Shown here piece after piece: positions 20,065 through 33,043 of a stretch of 64,000 nt of DNA. Made by a program: the position numbers and the translations under genes. The notes under the pieces were generated by a model. It worked only from the letters and a program-made list of their open reading frames with translations, was not told where the DNA came from and made no database searches. Source of the stretch: Burkholderia cepacia (GTDB lineage: Bacteria; Pseudomonadota; Gammaproteobacteria; Burkholderiales; Burkholderiaceae); contig NZ_LDWR01000001.1 of assembly GCF_001039005.1 (NCBI RefSeq), positions 1-64,000 of the forward strand. Direction: 5' to 3'. The number at the start of each line of letters is the position of its first letter. Position 1 is the stretch's first letter.

Positions 20065-20541
20065 TCAGATGTAGCTGACCGAGATGATTTCGTATTCGCG
20101 CACGCCGCTCGGCGCCTGCACGGCCGCGACGTCGCCTTCGCTCTTGCCGATCAGCGCGCGCGCGATCGGCGAGCTGACCGAGATCAGGCCGTGATCGATA
20201 TCGGCTTCGTCGTCGCCGACGATCTGGTACTTGACGGTGTCGCCCGACTCGAGATCCTCGAGTTCGACCGTCGCGGCGAACACCACGCGGCCATCGGCGT
20301 CGAGCACCGTCGGATCGATGATTTGCGCGGCAGACAGCTTCGATTCGAGATCCGCGATGCGGCCCTCGATGAAGCCCTGTTTTTCCTTCGCGGCATCGTA
20401 TTCGGCGTTTTCGGACAGATCACCCTGTGCGCGGGCCTCCGCGATCGAATTGATCACGGCCGGCCGCTCGACGGACTTGAGGCGCTGCAATTCATCGCGC
20501 AGTTGCTCTGCGCCACGCTTTGTCAACGGAATGGTGCTCAT
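20065..20541 (-). CDS. greA: Transcription elongation factor GreA
   Basis: A 158-aa factor, the same length as E. coli GreA, that rescues backtracked RNA polymerase by stimulating transcript cleavage. The N-terminal coiled coil (residues 1-75) carries the acidic tip pair in [17 protein letters not shown]. The C-terminal FKBP-like domain includes [11 protein letters not shown] and [15 protein letters not shown] strong terminator ends only about 30 nt before its ATG (see separate entry), so expression probably depends on read-through. Confidence 0.97.
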   Translation of the reverse strand: MSTIPLTKRGAEQLRDELQRLKSVERPAVINSIAEARAQGDLSENAEYDAAKEKQGFIEGRIADLESKLSAAQIIDPTVLDADGRVVFAATVELEDLESGDTVKYQIVGDDEADIDHGLISVSSPIARALIGKSEGDVAAVQAPSGVREYEIISVSYI

Positions 20542-20569
20542 AAACGGCTCAATCGCTAAAAACGGCTTT

Positions 20570-20629
20570 AAAAAAAATCACCGCGATTAAGCGCGTTTCC
20601 GATGAACCGGAAACACCGCTTAACCGCGG
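20570..20629 (-). terminator. Strong terminator in the carB-greA gap, inside the greA leader
   Basis: On the minus strand a nested stem: outer arms CCGCGGTTAAGCG and CGCTTAATCGCGG (one G-U pair), inner arms GTTTCC and GGAAAC, then TGATTTTTTTT. It starts about 30 nt after the carB stop and ends about 30 nt before the greA ATG. It probably ends the car operon and attenuates greA. Confidence 0.92.
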
Positions 20630-20659
20630 CACGTATTGCTTCGACAGGAACCTGACTGC

Positions 20660-23914
<3,255 letters not shown>

Positions 23915-23963
23915 GGCTTGTGAATTCAATAAGTAATCGTTGTCGTGGGTCGGCCGGCGGCGC

Positions 23964-24623
23964 TCAACTCATGGTGGCGAGCGCAAGCTTCACCGAGAAA
24001 CCGATGAACAGGCCGCCCACGCTGCTCGCCGCGCCGGCCGCAAGCTTGCGGCGGCGGCGGAAATGCTCGGCGAGCCGCGCACCCGCGAAGATCAGCGTGC
24101 TCAGGTACAGGAAGCTCGCGCATTGCGCGATCGCCCCGAGCACGACGAACGACAGCGCGGGATGCGGGAATGCCGGGTCGACGAACTGGATGAAGAACGA
24201 GATGAAGAACAGGATCGCCTTCGGGTTCAGCAGGCTCACGATCAGCGCCTTGCGGAACGGCCGCTCGCCGTCGACCGCCTGCGGCGCGTCAGCCGGCGCA
24301 TTGGCCGGCGCACGCAGCTTTTGCCACGCGCCGCGCAGCATGCCGGTGCCGATGTAGAGCAGGTACGCGGCGCCGCCGTACTTGACGACGGAGAACAGCA
24401 GCGGATTCGCCTTCAGCAGCGACGCGACGCCCGCGGCGGACAGCACCATCAGCACCGTATCGCCGACGAACACGCCGCAGGCCGCGCGATAGCCGGCCTT
24501 CACGCCGCGCTGCGCCGCGAGCGACAGCACGTACATCGAGTTCGGCCCCGGCAGCAGGATGATGAAGATCACGCCGAACACGTAGGTCCAGATATCCGTG
24601 ATGCCGAGTGCGTGGCCGAACAT
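23964..24623 (-). CDS. leuE: LysE/RhtB family amino-acid exporter, LeuE-like
   Basis: A 219-aa inner-membrane exporter with about six membrane segments. The N-terminal family signature is [19 protein letters not shown] and the mid segment is [20 protein letters not shown]. The sequence runs parallel to E. coli LeuE along its whole length (for example [15 protein letters not shown]), so leucine or related amino acids are the likely substrates. It sits between carA and carB in the same direction with short gaps (28 and 49 nt) and so is probably transcribed with them. The substrate assignment is inference. Confidence 0.85.
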   Translation of the reverse strand: MFGHALGITDIWTYVFGVIFIILLPGPNSMYVLSLAAQRGVKAGYRAACGVFVGDTVLMVLSAAGVASLLKANPLLFSVVKYGGAAYLLYIGTGMLRGAWQKLRAPANAPADAPQAVDGERPFRKALIVSLLNPKAILFFISFFIQFVDPAFPHPALSFVVLGAIAQCASFLYLSTLIFAGARLAEHFRRRRKLAAGAASSVGGLFIGFSVKLALATMS

Positions 24624-24651
24624 GATGCGAATCTCCCGTTCTTCGGTTGCG

Positions 24652-25797
24652 TTACGCGTTGCGCTGCTTCGCCGCGTCCATCAGCGCGGTGAAACGGTCG
24701 AACAGATAGCCGATGTCGTGCGGGCCCGGCGATGCTTCCGGGTGGCCCTGGAAGCAGAACGCCGGCTTGTCGGTCAGCTCGAAGCCCTGCAGCGTGCCGT
24801 CGAACAGCGACACGTGCGTCACGCGCGCGTTGGCCGGCAGCGAATCCGCGTCGACCGCGAAGCCGTGGTTCTGCGACGTGATCACGACCCGGCCGTCGCC
24901 GAGATCCTTCACCGGATGGTTCGCGCCGTGGTGGCCCGTCTTCATCTTCAGCGTCTTCGCGCCGACCGCGAGGCCCATGATCTGGTGGCCGAGGCAGATG
25001 CCGAAGGTCGGCACGCCGCGCTCGATAAATTCCTTCGTGGCCGCGATCGCGTAATCGCACGGCTCCGGATCGCCGGGGCCGTTCGACAGGAAGATGCCGT
25101 CCGGATTCAGCGCGAGCGCATCGGCCGCGCTCGCCTGTGCCGGCAGCACCGTCACGTGGCAGCCGCGCTCCGCGAGCATGCGCAGGATGTTGTACTTGAC
25201 GCCGAAATCGTACGCGACGACGCGGTACTTCGGCGCTTCCTGCATGCCGTAGCCGCCTTCGAGGCGCCATTCGGTCTGCTTCCACTCGAACGGCTTCGTG
25301 GTCGACACGACTTTCGCGAGATCCATGCCGGACAGGCCCGGGAACGAGCGCGCGAGCTCGATCGCCTTGGCCTCGTCGTCCGAACCCGCCAGGATGCAGC
25401 CGCCCTGCGCGCCCTTGTCGCGCAGGATACGGGTCAGCTTGCGGGTGTCGATGCCGGCGATCGCGACGACGCCTTCGTCGCGCAGGTAATCGCCGAGCGT
25501 GCGGTCCATGCGGAAGTTCGATGCGAGCGTGGGCAGATCACGGATGATCAGGCCGGCGGCATGGACTTTCGTGGCTTCGACGTCTTCGGCATTGACGCCG
25601 ACGTTGCCGATATGCGGGTAGGTGAGCGTAACGATCTGGCGCGCGTAGCTCGGATCAGTGAGGATTTCCTGATAGCCGGTAATCGCGGTATTGAACACGA
25701 CTTCGCCGATCGTATGGCCTTCGGCCCCGATCGAATAACCACGAAAGACCGTGCCGTCGGCGAGTGCAAGCAAGGCGGGAGAAAAAGACGGCAACAC
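24652..25797 (-). CDS. carA: Carbamoyl-phosphate synthase small (glutaminase) subunit
   Basis: A 381-aa subunit (E. coli 382 aa) that hydrolyses glutamine and channels ammonia to CarB. The N-terminal CPSase domain includes [14 protein letters not shown] and [15 protein letters not shown]. The class I glutamine amidotransferase domain has the nucleophilic Cys in [12 protein letters not shown] and the His-Glu pair in [13 protein letters not shown]. The start is the GTG at 25797, because AAGGAG lies 6 nt upstream. A GTG at 25818 would put that ribosome site inside the coding region. Confidence 0.97.
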   Translation of the reverse strand: MLPSFSPALLALADGTVFRGYSIGAEGHTIGEVVFNTAITGYQEILTDPSYARQIVTLTYPHIGNVGVNAEDVEATKVHAAGLIIRDLPTLASNFRMDRTLGDYLRDEGVVAIAGIDTRKLTRILRDKGAQGGCILAGSDDEAKAIELARSFPGLSGMDLAKVVSTTKPFEWKQTEWRLEGGYGMQEAPKYRVVAYDFGVKYNILRMLAERGCHVTVLPAQASAADALALNPDGIFLSNGPGDPEPCDYAIAATKEFIERGVPTFGICLGHQIMGLAVGAKTLKMKTGHHGANHPVKDLGDGRVVITSQNHGFAVDADSLPANARVTHVSLFDGTLQGFELTDKPAFCFQGHPEASPGPHDIGYLFDRFTALMDAAKQRNA

Positions 25798-26174
25798 GGG
25801 AGGCTCCTTGGGGAACACCCTGCTGCCGACCTGTTTACCCTGCCGCGCGAGCGCCGCGCTGCGTGGGCGCGCGTGGTCGCTTGCTGGACGCGGCCTGCGT
25901 TGTCGAGACGCGAACCCGGCGCGTGGCGCACGAGGCTTCGCGGCATCGCCCGGCAGGCGGCGTGCGGCGGATGAACGGGATGAATGAGGTAGGCGCTAGG
26001 GTGCGAGGTTGATCAGCACAAACTTTCAAATTATAGCCTGAAAATGGCCCTATCTTCAATCGATATGGCCGTCCGATCATGCGTGCGCCGCCACCGGCAG
26101 CGTGGCCGGCGTGCGCGCGCAATGTGCTGCGGCCCCGTTTCCACGGCCGCCCCACCCTTCAGCGTACCGCTGGA
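25798..26174. other. carA leader and upstream region
   Basis: 377 bp. The carA promoter lies near 26030-26059, giving a leader of about 230 nt. The leader contains a short open frame rich in Arg codons that overlaps the carA start in another frame, but GC-rich DNA yields such frames by chance. I see no T-box, PyrR or terminator structure. The right part belongs to the 3' side of the neighbouring MFS gene. Confidence 0.5.
26030..26059 (-). promoter_or_regulatory. carA promoter
   Basis: On the minus strand TTGAAG (26054-26059), an 18-bp spacer and a perfect TATAAT (26030-26035), in a locally AT-rich patch about 230 nt before the carA start codon. Confidence 0.7.
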
Positions 26175-27392
26175 TCAGTGCGCTTGGCCAGCGCCGCGCG
26201 CGGGCCACACGTACCAGACCGCGCTCGCGAGCTGCAGCGCGAGCAGCACGCCCCAGGCGGTGAAGTGCGCGGCGGCCGGATAACGGCCGTCGACCGCCGG
26301 CCAGTGCGACAGCACCGCGCCGACGCCGATCTGGAACGCAAAGATCAGCAGGAAGATCACGAGCGTGAGCGTCGTGTTCGCGCGACCGATCAGATGGGCG
26401 GGAAAGTGCCCGGCCATCACCGCGTAGGTCAGGATGCCGACGCCGCCGAACATCCCGTATGCGGCCCACAGCACGGCCGGCGGCAGCGGCACGCGCGCGA
26501 CGATCGCGACCTGCGTCGCGACGAACAGCGCCATGCCGACGCCACAGAACGCGTAGACGGACACGCCGCGCCGCTCGAGCACGCGCGCGGCAGCGCCGAA
26601 GCCGACGCAACCGGCCATCATCGCGAAGCCGAGCACCGACACGAGGCGCGCGGCGTGCGGCGCATCGAACCCCGCGACATCGCGCAGGTACGGCCCGACC
26701 CACAGCGACTGCATCGCGTAGAACACGCCCTGCGTGACGACGGAGAACGACGAGATCTTCCAGAACGCGCGGCTGCTCAGGATGTGCCAGGTGCCCTTGA
26801 ACTGACTGACGAGTCCGCCCTGGTGGCGCACCTGCTTCACTTCGGGCGCGCCGAAGCCGATCGAAGCCGCGACGAGCACCGTCAGCACCGCGAGGCCGAA
26901 ACAGATCTCACGCCAGCTCGTCCAGCCGAGCAGCCAGGTCAACGGCGAACCGACCACGACGCCGCCGAGGCCGCCGACGGCCATCACGAGCCCATTGACG
27001 AGCGGCAGCCGGCCGACCGGGAAATGCTGCGCGAGCGCCTTGAACGCCGCGCCGAGACATACCGACACACCAACGCCGATCAGCAACCGGCCGGCCATCA
27101 TCGTGCCGATGCTGTGCGCGGCACCGAACACGGCCGCACCGGCCGCCGCGAACAGCAGCATGCCGGCCGTCACGCGGCGCGGGCCGAAATGGTCGAGCAT
27201 CACGCCGGCCGGGATCTGCGCACCCGCGAAGCCCAGGAAATAGAGACTGGTGAGCAGGCCGAGATCGGCGGCCGACAACCCGAGCTCGTGCGTGACGAAC
27301 GGCGCGAAGCCCAGATTGACACCGCGAAACACATACGACACGAAATACCCGACCGAAAACAGCGCGAGCACCCTCACCTGCACCGACGACAT
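26175..27392 (-). CDS. MFS transporter
   Basis: A 405-aa inner-membrane transporter with 12 predicted membrane segments. It carries the MFS loop motif between segments 2 and 3 (GVMLDHFGPRRVTAG) and a weaker copy in the second half. General similarity is to anion/drug-type MFS proteins; the substrate cannot be told from the sequence. GGGGA lies 4 nt before the ATG. It stands alone between the carA leader and the mltD terminator, in the same direction as both. Confidence 0.88.
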   Translation of the reverse strand: MSSVQVRVLALFSVGYFVSYVFRGVNLGFAPFVTHELGLSAADLGLLTSLYFLGFAGAQIPAGVMLDHFGPRRVTAGMLLFAAAGAAVFGAAHSIGTMMAGRLLIGVGVSVCLGAAFKALAQHFPVGRLPLVNGLVMAVGGLGGVVVGSPLTWLLGWTSWREICFGLAVLTVLVAASIGFGAPEVKQVRHQGGLVSQFKGTWHILSSRAFWKISSFSVVTQGVFYAMQSLWVGPYLRDVAGFDAPHAARLVSVLGFAMMAGCVGFGAAARVLERRGVSVYAFCGVGMALFVATQVAIVARVPLPPAVLWAAYGMFGGVGILTYAVMAGHFPAHLIGRANTTLTLVIFLLIFAFQIGVGAVLSHWPAVDGRYPAAAHFTAWGVLLALQLASAVWYVWPARGAGQAH

Positions 27393-27447
27393 CGCTTCCC
27401 CTTGTTATTGAAGACCTTCGACGCAGCGCCCCCGCGCCGCGCACAAA

Positions 27448-27482
27448 CGAAAACGCCGTCACCTCGGTGACGGCGTTTCGTC
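27448..27482 (-). terminator. mltD terminator
   Basis: AAACGCCGTCAC and GTGACGGCGTTT form a near-perfect stem closed by CTCG. On the minus strand it runs into TTTTCGTTTG, about 70 nt after the mltD stop. Confidence 0.88.
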
Positions 27483-27548
27483 GCATTCGTCGGATGATAG
27501 CGCAATCGGGCGACCGGGGCCGGCCGCACGATGCGCCTTGCAGCCGCG

Positions 27549-29123
27549 TTACTTCTTCTTGCCCTTGTGCGCGGCGGCCTTGGCCGGCGCGGCTTTCGCG
27601 GGGGCAGCCTTTGCCGATCTGGCCGCCGGCTTTGCCGCGCCACGCTTCGCGCCGTGGGACTTGCCGCCCACCGCCAGGCTCGCGCGCTCGATGTGCGCGC
27701 CACCGGCCGACGTCGCAATCCGCTCCGGACCCGGTTCGGCCGGCACCGAACGGCCGACCGGCACGTGCAGCACCAGCGCCTGGCCCGGCATCACGAGATC
27801 GCGATGCGTGCGGTTCCAGGCCTTCAGCTGGCCGACCGACACGCCGTAGCGGCCGGCGATTGCCGCCATCGACTGCTTGCGGCGCACGCGGATCAGCATC
27901 TTGCGCGTGTCGGGCACGTCGGGTTCCATCGCGAGCGCGCCGTTCTCGGCGACGTCGGCGCTGATGTCCTCGTCATCGTCGTCGCCGCGCGGCACGACGA
28001 TCGTCGAGCCCGGCTTCAGGCGCATGCCGGCCGGAATCTTGTTGATCGACATCAGCGTATCGGCGTCCACGCCGATCTTCTCGGCGATCGCGGCCGGCCG
28101 CGCGCGTTCGCTGACCGTATAGGTGGTCCACGACGACAGCTGGCCGTTGTATGCCTTCAGGTTCTTCTCGAACGCCGCCGCGTTGTCGAACGGCAGCAGG
28201 ATCTGCGGCTCGGTCGCGCCGAGGATGACCGGCTTCGAGAACGACGGGTTCAGCGAGCGGAATTCGTCGAGCGACAGGTTCGCGAGCTTCGCGGCGACCG
28301 CCACGTCGATGTCGCGCGCCGTCGTGACCGTCACGAAATACGGGTGGTTCGGGATGTCCGGCAGCGCGAGGCCGTACTGCTGCGGGTTCGCGATGATGTT
28401 CTTCACCGCCTGCAGCTTCGGCACATAGTTGCGCGTCTCGTTCGGCATCCGCAGGTTCTGGTAGTCGGTCGGCAGGCCGGCCGCCTGGTTGCGCGCGATC
28501 GCGCGCTGCACGTTGCCCTCGCCCCAGTTGTACGCGGCAAGCGCCAGATACCAGTCGCCGAACATGTCATGCAGGCGCGACAGGTAGTCGAGCGCGGCAC
28601 TCGTCGACGCGAGCACGTCGCGGCGCTCGTCCTGCCACATGTTGCGCTTCAGGTTGTACGTGCGGCCCGTGCCGGGCATGAACTGCCACATGCCGGCCGC
28701 CTTCGCGACCGACAGCGCCTGCGGGTTGTACGCGGACTCGATGAACGGCAGCAGCGCGAGCTCGGTCGGCATGTGACGCGCCTCGAGCTCCTCGACGATG
28801 TGATACAGGTACTTCTGCGAGCGCTCGGTCATGCGCTGCACGTAATCGGGCCGCTGCGTGTACCAGGTCGTCTGCATGTCGACGAGGTCGCTCTGCAGGT
28901 CGGGCATCTGGAAACCGCGGCGGATGCGCCCCCAGAGATCAGGGTCTGCACTGGTCAGGTCGCCGACGGATTGCTTGTCGACGTCGACAGTCTCTTTGGC
29001 GGTGGCTGATTTACGGAGGTAGGTGGACGTCGCCTGCGAATCGGCGGCGTTGTTGGCGACAGGGGCCTGGCTCGCACAAGCGGCGAGTAGCAGGACCACC
29101 ATCGCACTCAATATAAGTCGCAT
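27549..29123 (-). CDS. mltD: Membrane-bound lytic murein transglycosylase D (LysM)
   Basis: A 524-aa outer-membrane lipoprotein that cleaves the MurNAc-GlcNAc bond. The lipobox is LLLAACASQ (Cys near residue 16). The SLT domain spans about residues 105-230, with the catalytic Glu in LLPFIESAYNPQALS, then AAGMWQFMPGTGR and AYNWGEGNVQRAI. LysM-type repeats follow: one near 330-385 (ARPAAIAEKIGVDADTLMSIN) and one near 405-455 (QSMAAIAGRYGVSVGQLKAWN). The C-terminus is an Ala/Lys-rich tail (AKAAPAKAAPAK) suited to binding the cell wall. It is followed by its own terminator. Confidence 0.95.
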   Translation of the reverse strand: MRLILSAMVVLLLAACASQAPVANNAADSQATSTYLRKSATAKETVDVDKQSVGDLTSADPDLWGRIRRGFQMPDLQSDLVDMQTTWYTQRPDYVQRMTERSQKYLYHIVEELEARHMPTELALLPFIESAYNPQALSVAKAAGMWQFMPGTGRTYNLKRNMWQDERRDVLASTSAALDYLSRLHDMFGDWYLALAAYNWGEGNVQRAIARNQAAGLPTDYQNLRMPNETRNYVPKLQAVKNIIANPQQYGLALPDIPNHPYFVTVTTARDIDVAVAAKLANLSLDEFRSLNPSFSKPVILGATEPQILLPFDNAAAFEKNLKAYNGQLSSWTTYTVSERARPAAIAEKIGVDADTLMSINKIPAGMRLKPGSTIVVPRGDDDDEDISADVAENGALAMEPDVPDTRKMLIRVRRKQSMAAIAGRYGVSVGQLKAWNRTHRDLVMPGQALVLHVPVGRSVPAEPGPERIATSAGGAHIERASLAVGGKSHGAKRGAAKPAARSAKAAPAKAAPAKAAAHKGKKK

Positions 29124-29274
29124 GAAAATCTCGGCTTCCGACGGCTGGAAATTGCAGGCGATACTACGGAAGTGCGTGCTTCACGTCAATAAAAACACCG
29201 AAAACTCAGCGAAATCCTACATTTGGAGCAATTTTTACAGACAACGCTTGAGCTTTGGAGTCCTCCGGAATTGA

Positions 29275-30096
29275 TCATCGGAACCGATTTTTCCACTCGC
29301 GCATCAGCGTGAACGCCGCCAGACGATCCGGAACCGTTTCGTGAAGCTCGGCCTCGAGCGTCGCGCGAATCGCGTCGCTGTCGGCCCGCATGAACGGGTT
29401 AACGGCACGCTCGTGCGCGATCGTAGTGGGCAGCGTCGGCGCGCCGCGCGCGCGCAGCGCCTGCGCGTCGTCGCGCCACGCGGCGAGCGCCGCGTTGCCG
29501 GGCTCGCACGCGAGCGCGAAGCGGATGTTCGACAGCGTGTATTCGTGTGCGCAATGCACGTGCGTGTCGCCCGGCAGCGCGGCGAGCGCGTCGAGCGACG
29601 CGAGCATCTGCGCGGGCGTGCCCTCGAACAGGCGGCCGCAGCCGCACGAGAACAGCGTGTCGCCGCAGAACACGTGCGGTGCGGCGGCGCCCTGCCCGGC
29701 CGCGCCTTGACCGGCCGTCTGGAAATAAGCGATGTGGCCGCGCGTATGACCCGGCACGTCGAGCACGTCGAACGCGACGGCCGGCGCGTCGAGCGCCACC
29801 CGATCGCCGCCCGCGAGCGGCCGCGTAACCACGCCGATCGCCTCGGCCGCGGGGCCGTAAACGGCGAGCGGAACATCGTCCGGTTGGCTATTGCGCAGCG
29901 CCTCGACACCGCCGACGTGGTCGGCGTGATGGTGCGTGAGTAAAATAGCGGTCAACCGCCAGCCTCGTTCGGCAAGAACCCGGCGTACGGGCGCGGCTTC
30001 ACCCGGATCGACGGCGATCGCATCGCGGCCGTCCGAGACGAGCCAGATATAGTTGTCTTCGAATGCCGGCACCGGCACGTATTCCAGCTCGTTCAT
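29275..30096 (-). CDS. gloB: Hydroxyacylglutathione hydrolase (glyoxalase II)
   Basis: A 273-aa metallo-beta-lactamase-fold enzyme that hydrolyses S-lactoylglutathione in methylglyoxal detoxification. The metal motif THHHADHVGG is near residue 58, with further ligands in PGHTRGHI and FCGDTLFSCGCGR, and the glutathione-binding C-terminus holds CAHEYTLSNIRFAL. The ATG at 30096 gives the usual N-terminus (PVPAFEDNYIWLV); a long frame upstream runs through the opposite gene and is not real. Only 18 bp separate it from the divergent methyltransferase, so the promoters overlap the coding starts. Confidence 0.96.
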   Translation of the reverse strand: MNELEYVPVPAFEDNYIWLVSDGRDAIAVDPGEAAPVRRVLAERGWRLTAILLTHHHADHVGGVEALRNSQPDDVPLAVYGPAAEAIGVVTRPLAGGDRVALDAPAVAFDVLDVPGHTRGHIAYFQTAGQGAAGQGAAAPHVFCGDTLFSCGCGRLFEGTPAQMLASLDALAALPGDTHVHCAHEYTLSNIRFALACEPGNAALAAWRDDAQALRARGAPTLPTTIAHERAVNPFMRADSDAIRATLEAELHETVPDRLAAFTLMREWKNRFR

Positions 30097-30114
30097 GGGC
30101 GCGCAATCATCGTT

Positions 30115-30927
30115 ATGTCTGACCGACAAATTATAGACTGGCCTGCCTGGACCGACTCGCCTCCCGGCCGCTACGTGCTGGGCTGGGAGCAGGCGCAGCT
30201 CGACCGGATCGTGTCCGACGTGTTCGGGTTCCACGCGCTGCAGCTCGGCCTGCCGCAGCTCGACGCACTGCGCGAGAACCGCATGCCGTATCGCGGCCTC
30301 GTGCTCGATCCGGCGAGCGGCGCGAGCGCGCCGTACCAGTACCCGTGGGCGCGCGAAGCGCATTCGCCGGAGCACGCGCCCGCCGATCGCAGCACGACCT
30401 GGTGCGACCTGCTCGACCTGCCGTTCGAGTCGCAGAGCGTCGACCTGATCGTGATGCCGCACACGCTCGAATTCACGTCCGACCCGCACCGCCTGCTGCG
30501 CGAGGCCGAACGCGTGCTGATGCCGGAAGGCCAGCTCGTGATCACCGGCTTCAATTCGCTCAGCCTGTGGGGCATGCGGCAATCGTTCGGGCGCATGGCG
30601 AACCGGCCGTTCGTGCCGGCCACGCGCGACCAGATCGCGTTCATCCGGCTCAAGGACTGGATCAAGCTGCTCGGCTTCGACCTCGAACGCGGCCGCTTCG
30701 GCTGCTACCGTCCGCCGCTCGTCACCGACAAGTGGCTGGCCCGCTACGGCTTCATGGAAGCCGCGGGCGACCGCTGGTGGCCGATCTTCGGCGCCGTCTA
30801 CATGGTGACGGCCGTCAAGCGCGTGCGCGGCATGCGCCTCGTCGGCCAGATCAAGATGAAGAAGCCCGTGCTTGCGCCGGGCCTGACGCCGGCGGCCTCC
30901 CCGACCACCCATCAAGAACATTCATGA
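30115..30927 (+). CDS. Class I SAM-dependent methyltransferase
   Basis: A 270-aa predicted methyltransferase divergent from gloB, the same order as yafS-gloB in enterobacteria. The Rossmann-type core is partial: the motif I region is not glycine-rich as usual, but [28 protein letters not shown] and [17 protein letters not shown] are typical of methyltransferase type 11 proteins. The substrate is unknown. The stop overlaps the rnhA start as ATGA, so the two genes are translationally coupled. Confidence 0.85.
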   Translation: MSDRQIIDWPAWTDSPPGRYVLGWEQAQLDRIVSDVFGFHALQLGLPQLDALRENRMPYRGLVLDPASGASAPYQYPWAREAHSPEHAPADRSTTWCDLLDLPFESQSVDLIVMPHTLEFTSDPHRLLREAERVLMPEGQLVITGFNSLSLWGMRQSFGRMANRPFVPATRDQIAFIRLKDWIKLLGFDLERGRFGCYRPPLVTDKWLARYGFMEAAGDRWWPIFGAVYMVTAVKRVRGMRLVGQIKMKKPVLAPGLTPAASPTTHQEHS

Positions 30928-31367
30928 CAACCGATACCATCGACATCTATACCGACGGCGCCTGCAAGGGCAATCCCGGCCCGGGCGGCTGGGGCGCGCT
31001 GATGCGCTACGGCGACCGCGAGAAGGAGCTGTTCGGCGGCGAGCCCAACACGACCAACAACCGCATGGAGCTGATGGGCGTGATCTCGGCGCTCGAGGCG
31101 CTGAAGCGGCCGTGCCAGGTGATCGTGCATACCGACTCGCAATACGTGCAGAAAGGCATCAGCGAGTGGATCCACGGCTGGAAGAAAAAAGGCTGGGTCA
31201 CCGCGGCGAAGACGCCCGTGAAGAACGCCGACCTGTGGAAGCGCCTCGACGCGCTGGTCGCGCAGCACGAGGTCGAGTGGCGCTGGGTCAAGGGCCACGC
31301 GGGCCATCCCGAAAACGAGCGCGCGGACGCACTCGCGAATCGCGGCGTCGAATCGCTGACGGCCTGA
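30924..31367 (+). CDS. rnhA: Ribonuclease HI
   Basis: A 147-aa enzyme that cuts the RNA strand of RNA:DNA hybrids. All catalytic residues are visible: Asp in [17 protein letters not shown], Glu in [11 protein letters not shown], Asp in [12 protein letters not shown], and His and Asp in [17 protein letters not shown]. Its start overlaps the methyltransferase stop. The order rnhA-dnaQ that follows is conserved in many proteobacteria. Confidence 0.98.
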   Translation: MTTDTIDIYTDGACKGNPGPGGWGALMRYGDREKELFGGEPNTTNNRMELMGVISALEALKRPCQVIVHTDSQYVQKGISEWIHGWKKKGWVTAAKTPVKNADLWKRLDALVAQHEVEWRWVKGHAGHPENERADALANRGVESLTA

Positions 31368-31405
31368 ACGCAGGCCGTTCCCCTGTTTCCTTCGTTTTTC
31401 CCGAC

Positions 31406-32140
31406 ATGCGCCAGATCATTCTCGATACCGAAACCACCGGCCTGAACGCCCGCACGGGCGACCGCCTCATCGAAATCGGCTGCGTCGAGCTGCTGAACCG
31501 GCGGCTCACCGGCAACAACCTGCACTTCTACGTGAACCCCGAGCGCGACAGCGATCCGGGCGCACTGGCGGTGCACGGCCTCACGACCGAATTCCTCAGC
31601 GACAAGCCGAAATTCGCGGAAGTCGCCAACCAGATCCGCGACTTCGTGAAGGACGCGGAGCTGATCATCCACAACGCGCCGTTCGACCTGGGCTTCCTCG
31701 ACGCCGAATTCGCGCGGCTCGACCTGCCGTCGTTCACCGAACATTGCGGCGGCGTGATCGACACGCTCGTGCAGGCCAAGCAGATGTTCCCGGGCAAGCG
31801 CAACTCGCTCGACGCGCTGTGCGACCGCTTCGGCATCAGCAACGCGCACCGTACGCTGCACGGCGCACTGCTCGACTCGGAGCTGCTCGCGGAGGTGTAT
31901 CTCGCGATGACGCGCGGCCAGGACAGCCTCGTGATCGACATGCTCGACGACGCAGGCGCCGACGGTGGCGCGGCGAACGGCCAGCGCGTGTCGCTCGCCG
32001 CGCTCGACCTGCCCGTGGTGACCGCGAGCGACGACGAACTCACCGCGCACCAGGCGCAACTCGACGAGCTCGACAAGTCGGTCAAGGGCGCCTGCGTGTG
32101 GCGCAAGTCCGCGGACACGGACGCCGCGCAGACGGCCTGA
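31406..32140 (+). CDS. dnaQ: DNA polymerase III epsilon subunit (proofreading exonuclease)
   Basis: A 244-aa DEDDh 3'-5' exonuclease. ExoI is ILDTETTGLNARTGDRLIEIG at the N-terminus, ExoII is IIHNAPFDLGFLDAEF near residue 98, and ExoIII is HGALLDSELLAEVY near 160. The C-terminal region (about 190-244) should bind the polymerase alpha subunit. The ATG at 31406 gives the normal start; the longer frame runs into rnhA. It lies 38 nt after rnhA in the same direction. Confidence 0.97.
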   Translation: MRQIILDTETTGLNARTGDRLIEIGCVELLNRRLTGNNLHFYVNPERDSDPGALAVHGLTTEFLSDKPKFAEVANQIRDFVKDAELIIHNAPFDLGFLDAEFARLDLPSFTEHCGGVIDTLVQAKQMFPGKRNSLDALCDRFGISNAHRTLHGALLDSELLAEVYLAMTRGQDSLVIDMLDDAGADGGAANGQRVSLAALDLPVVTASDDELTAHQAQLDELDKSVKGACVWRKSADTDAAQTA

Positions 32141-32167
32141 CGCACTCAGCTTGCGCTGCAGCCGCGC

Positions 32168-33043
<876 letters not shown>

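Noticed and set aside
25548..25946. Arginine-rich leader peptide controlling carA
   Set aside because: The frame is Arg-rich, but random GC-rich DNA gives Arg-rich frames; no ribosome site or terminator/antiterminator pair was found.
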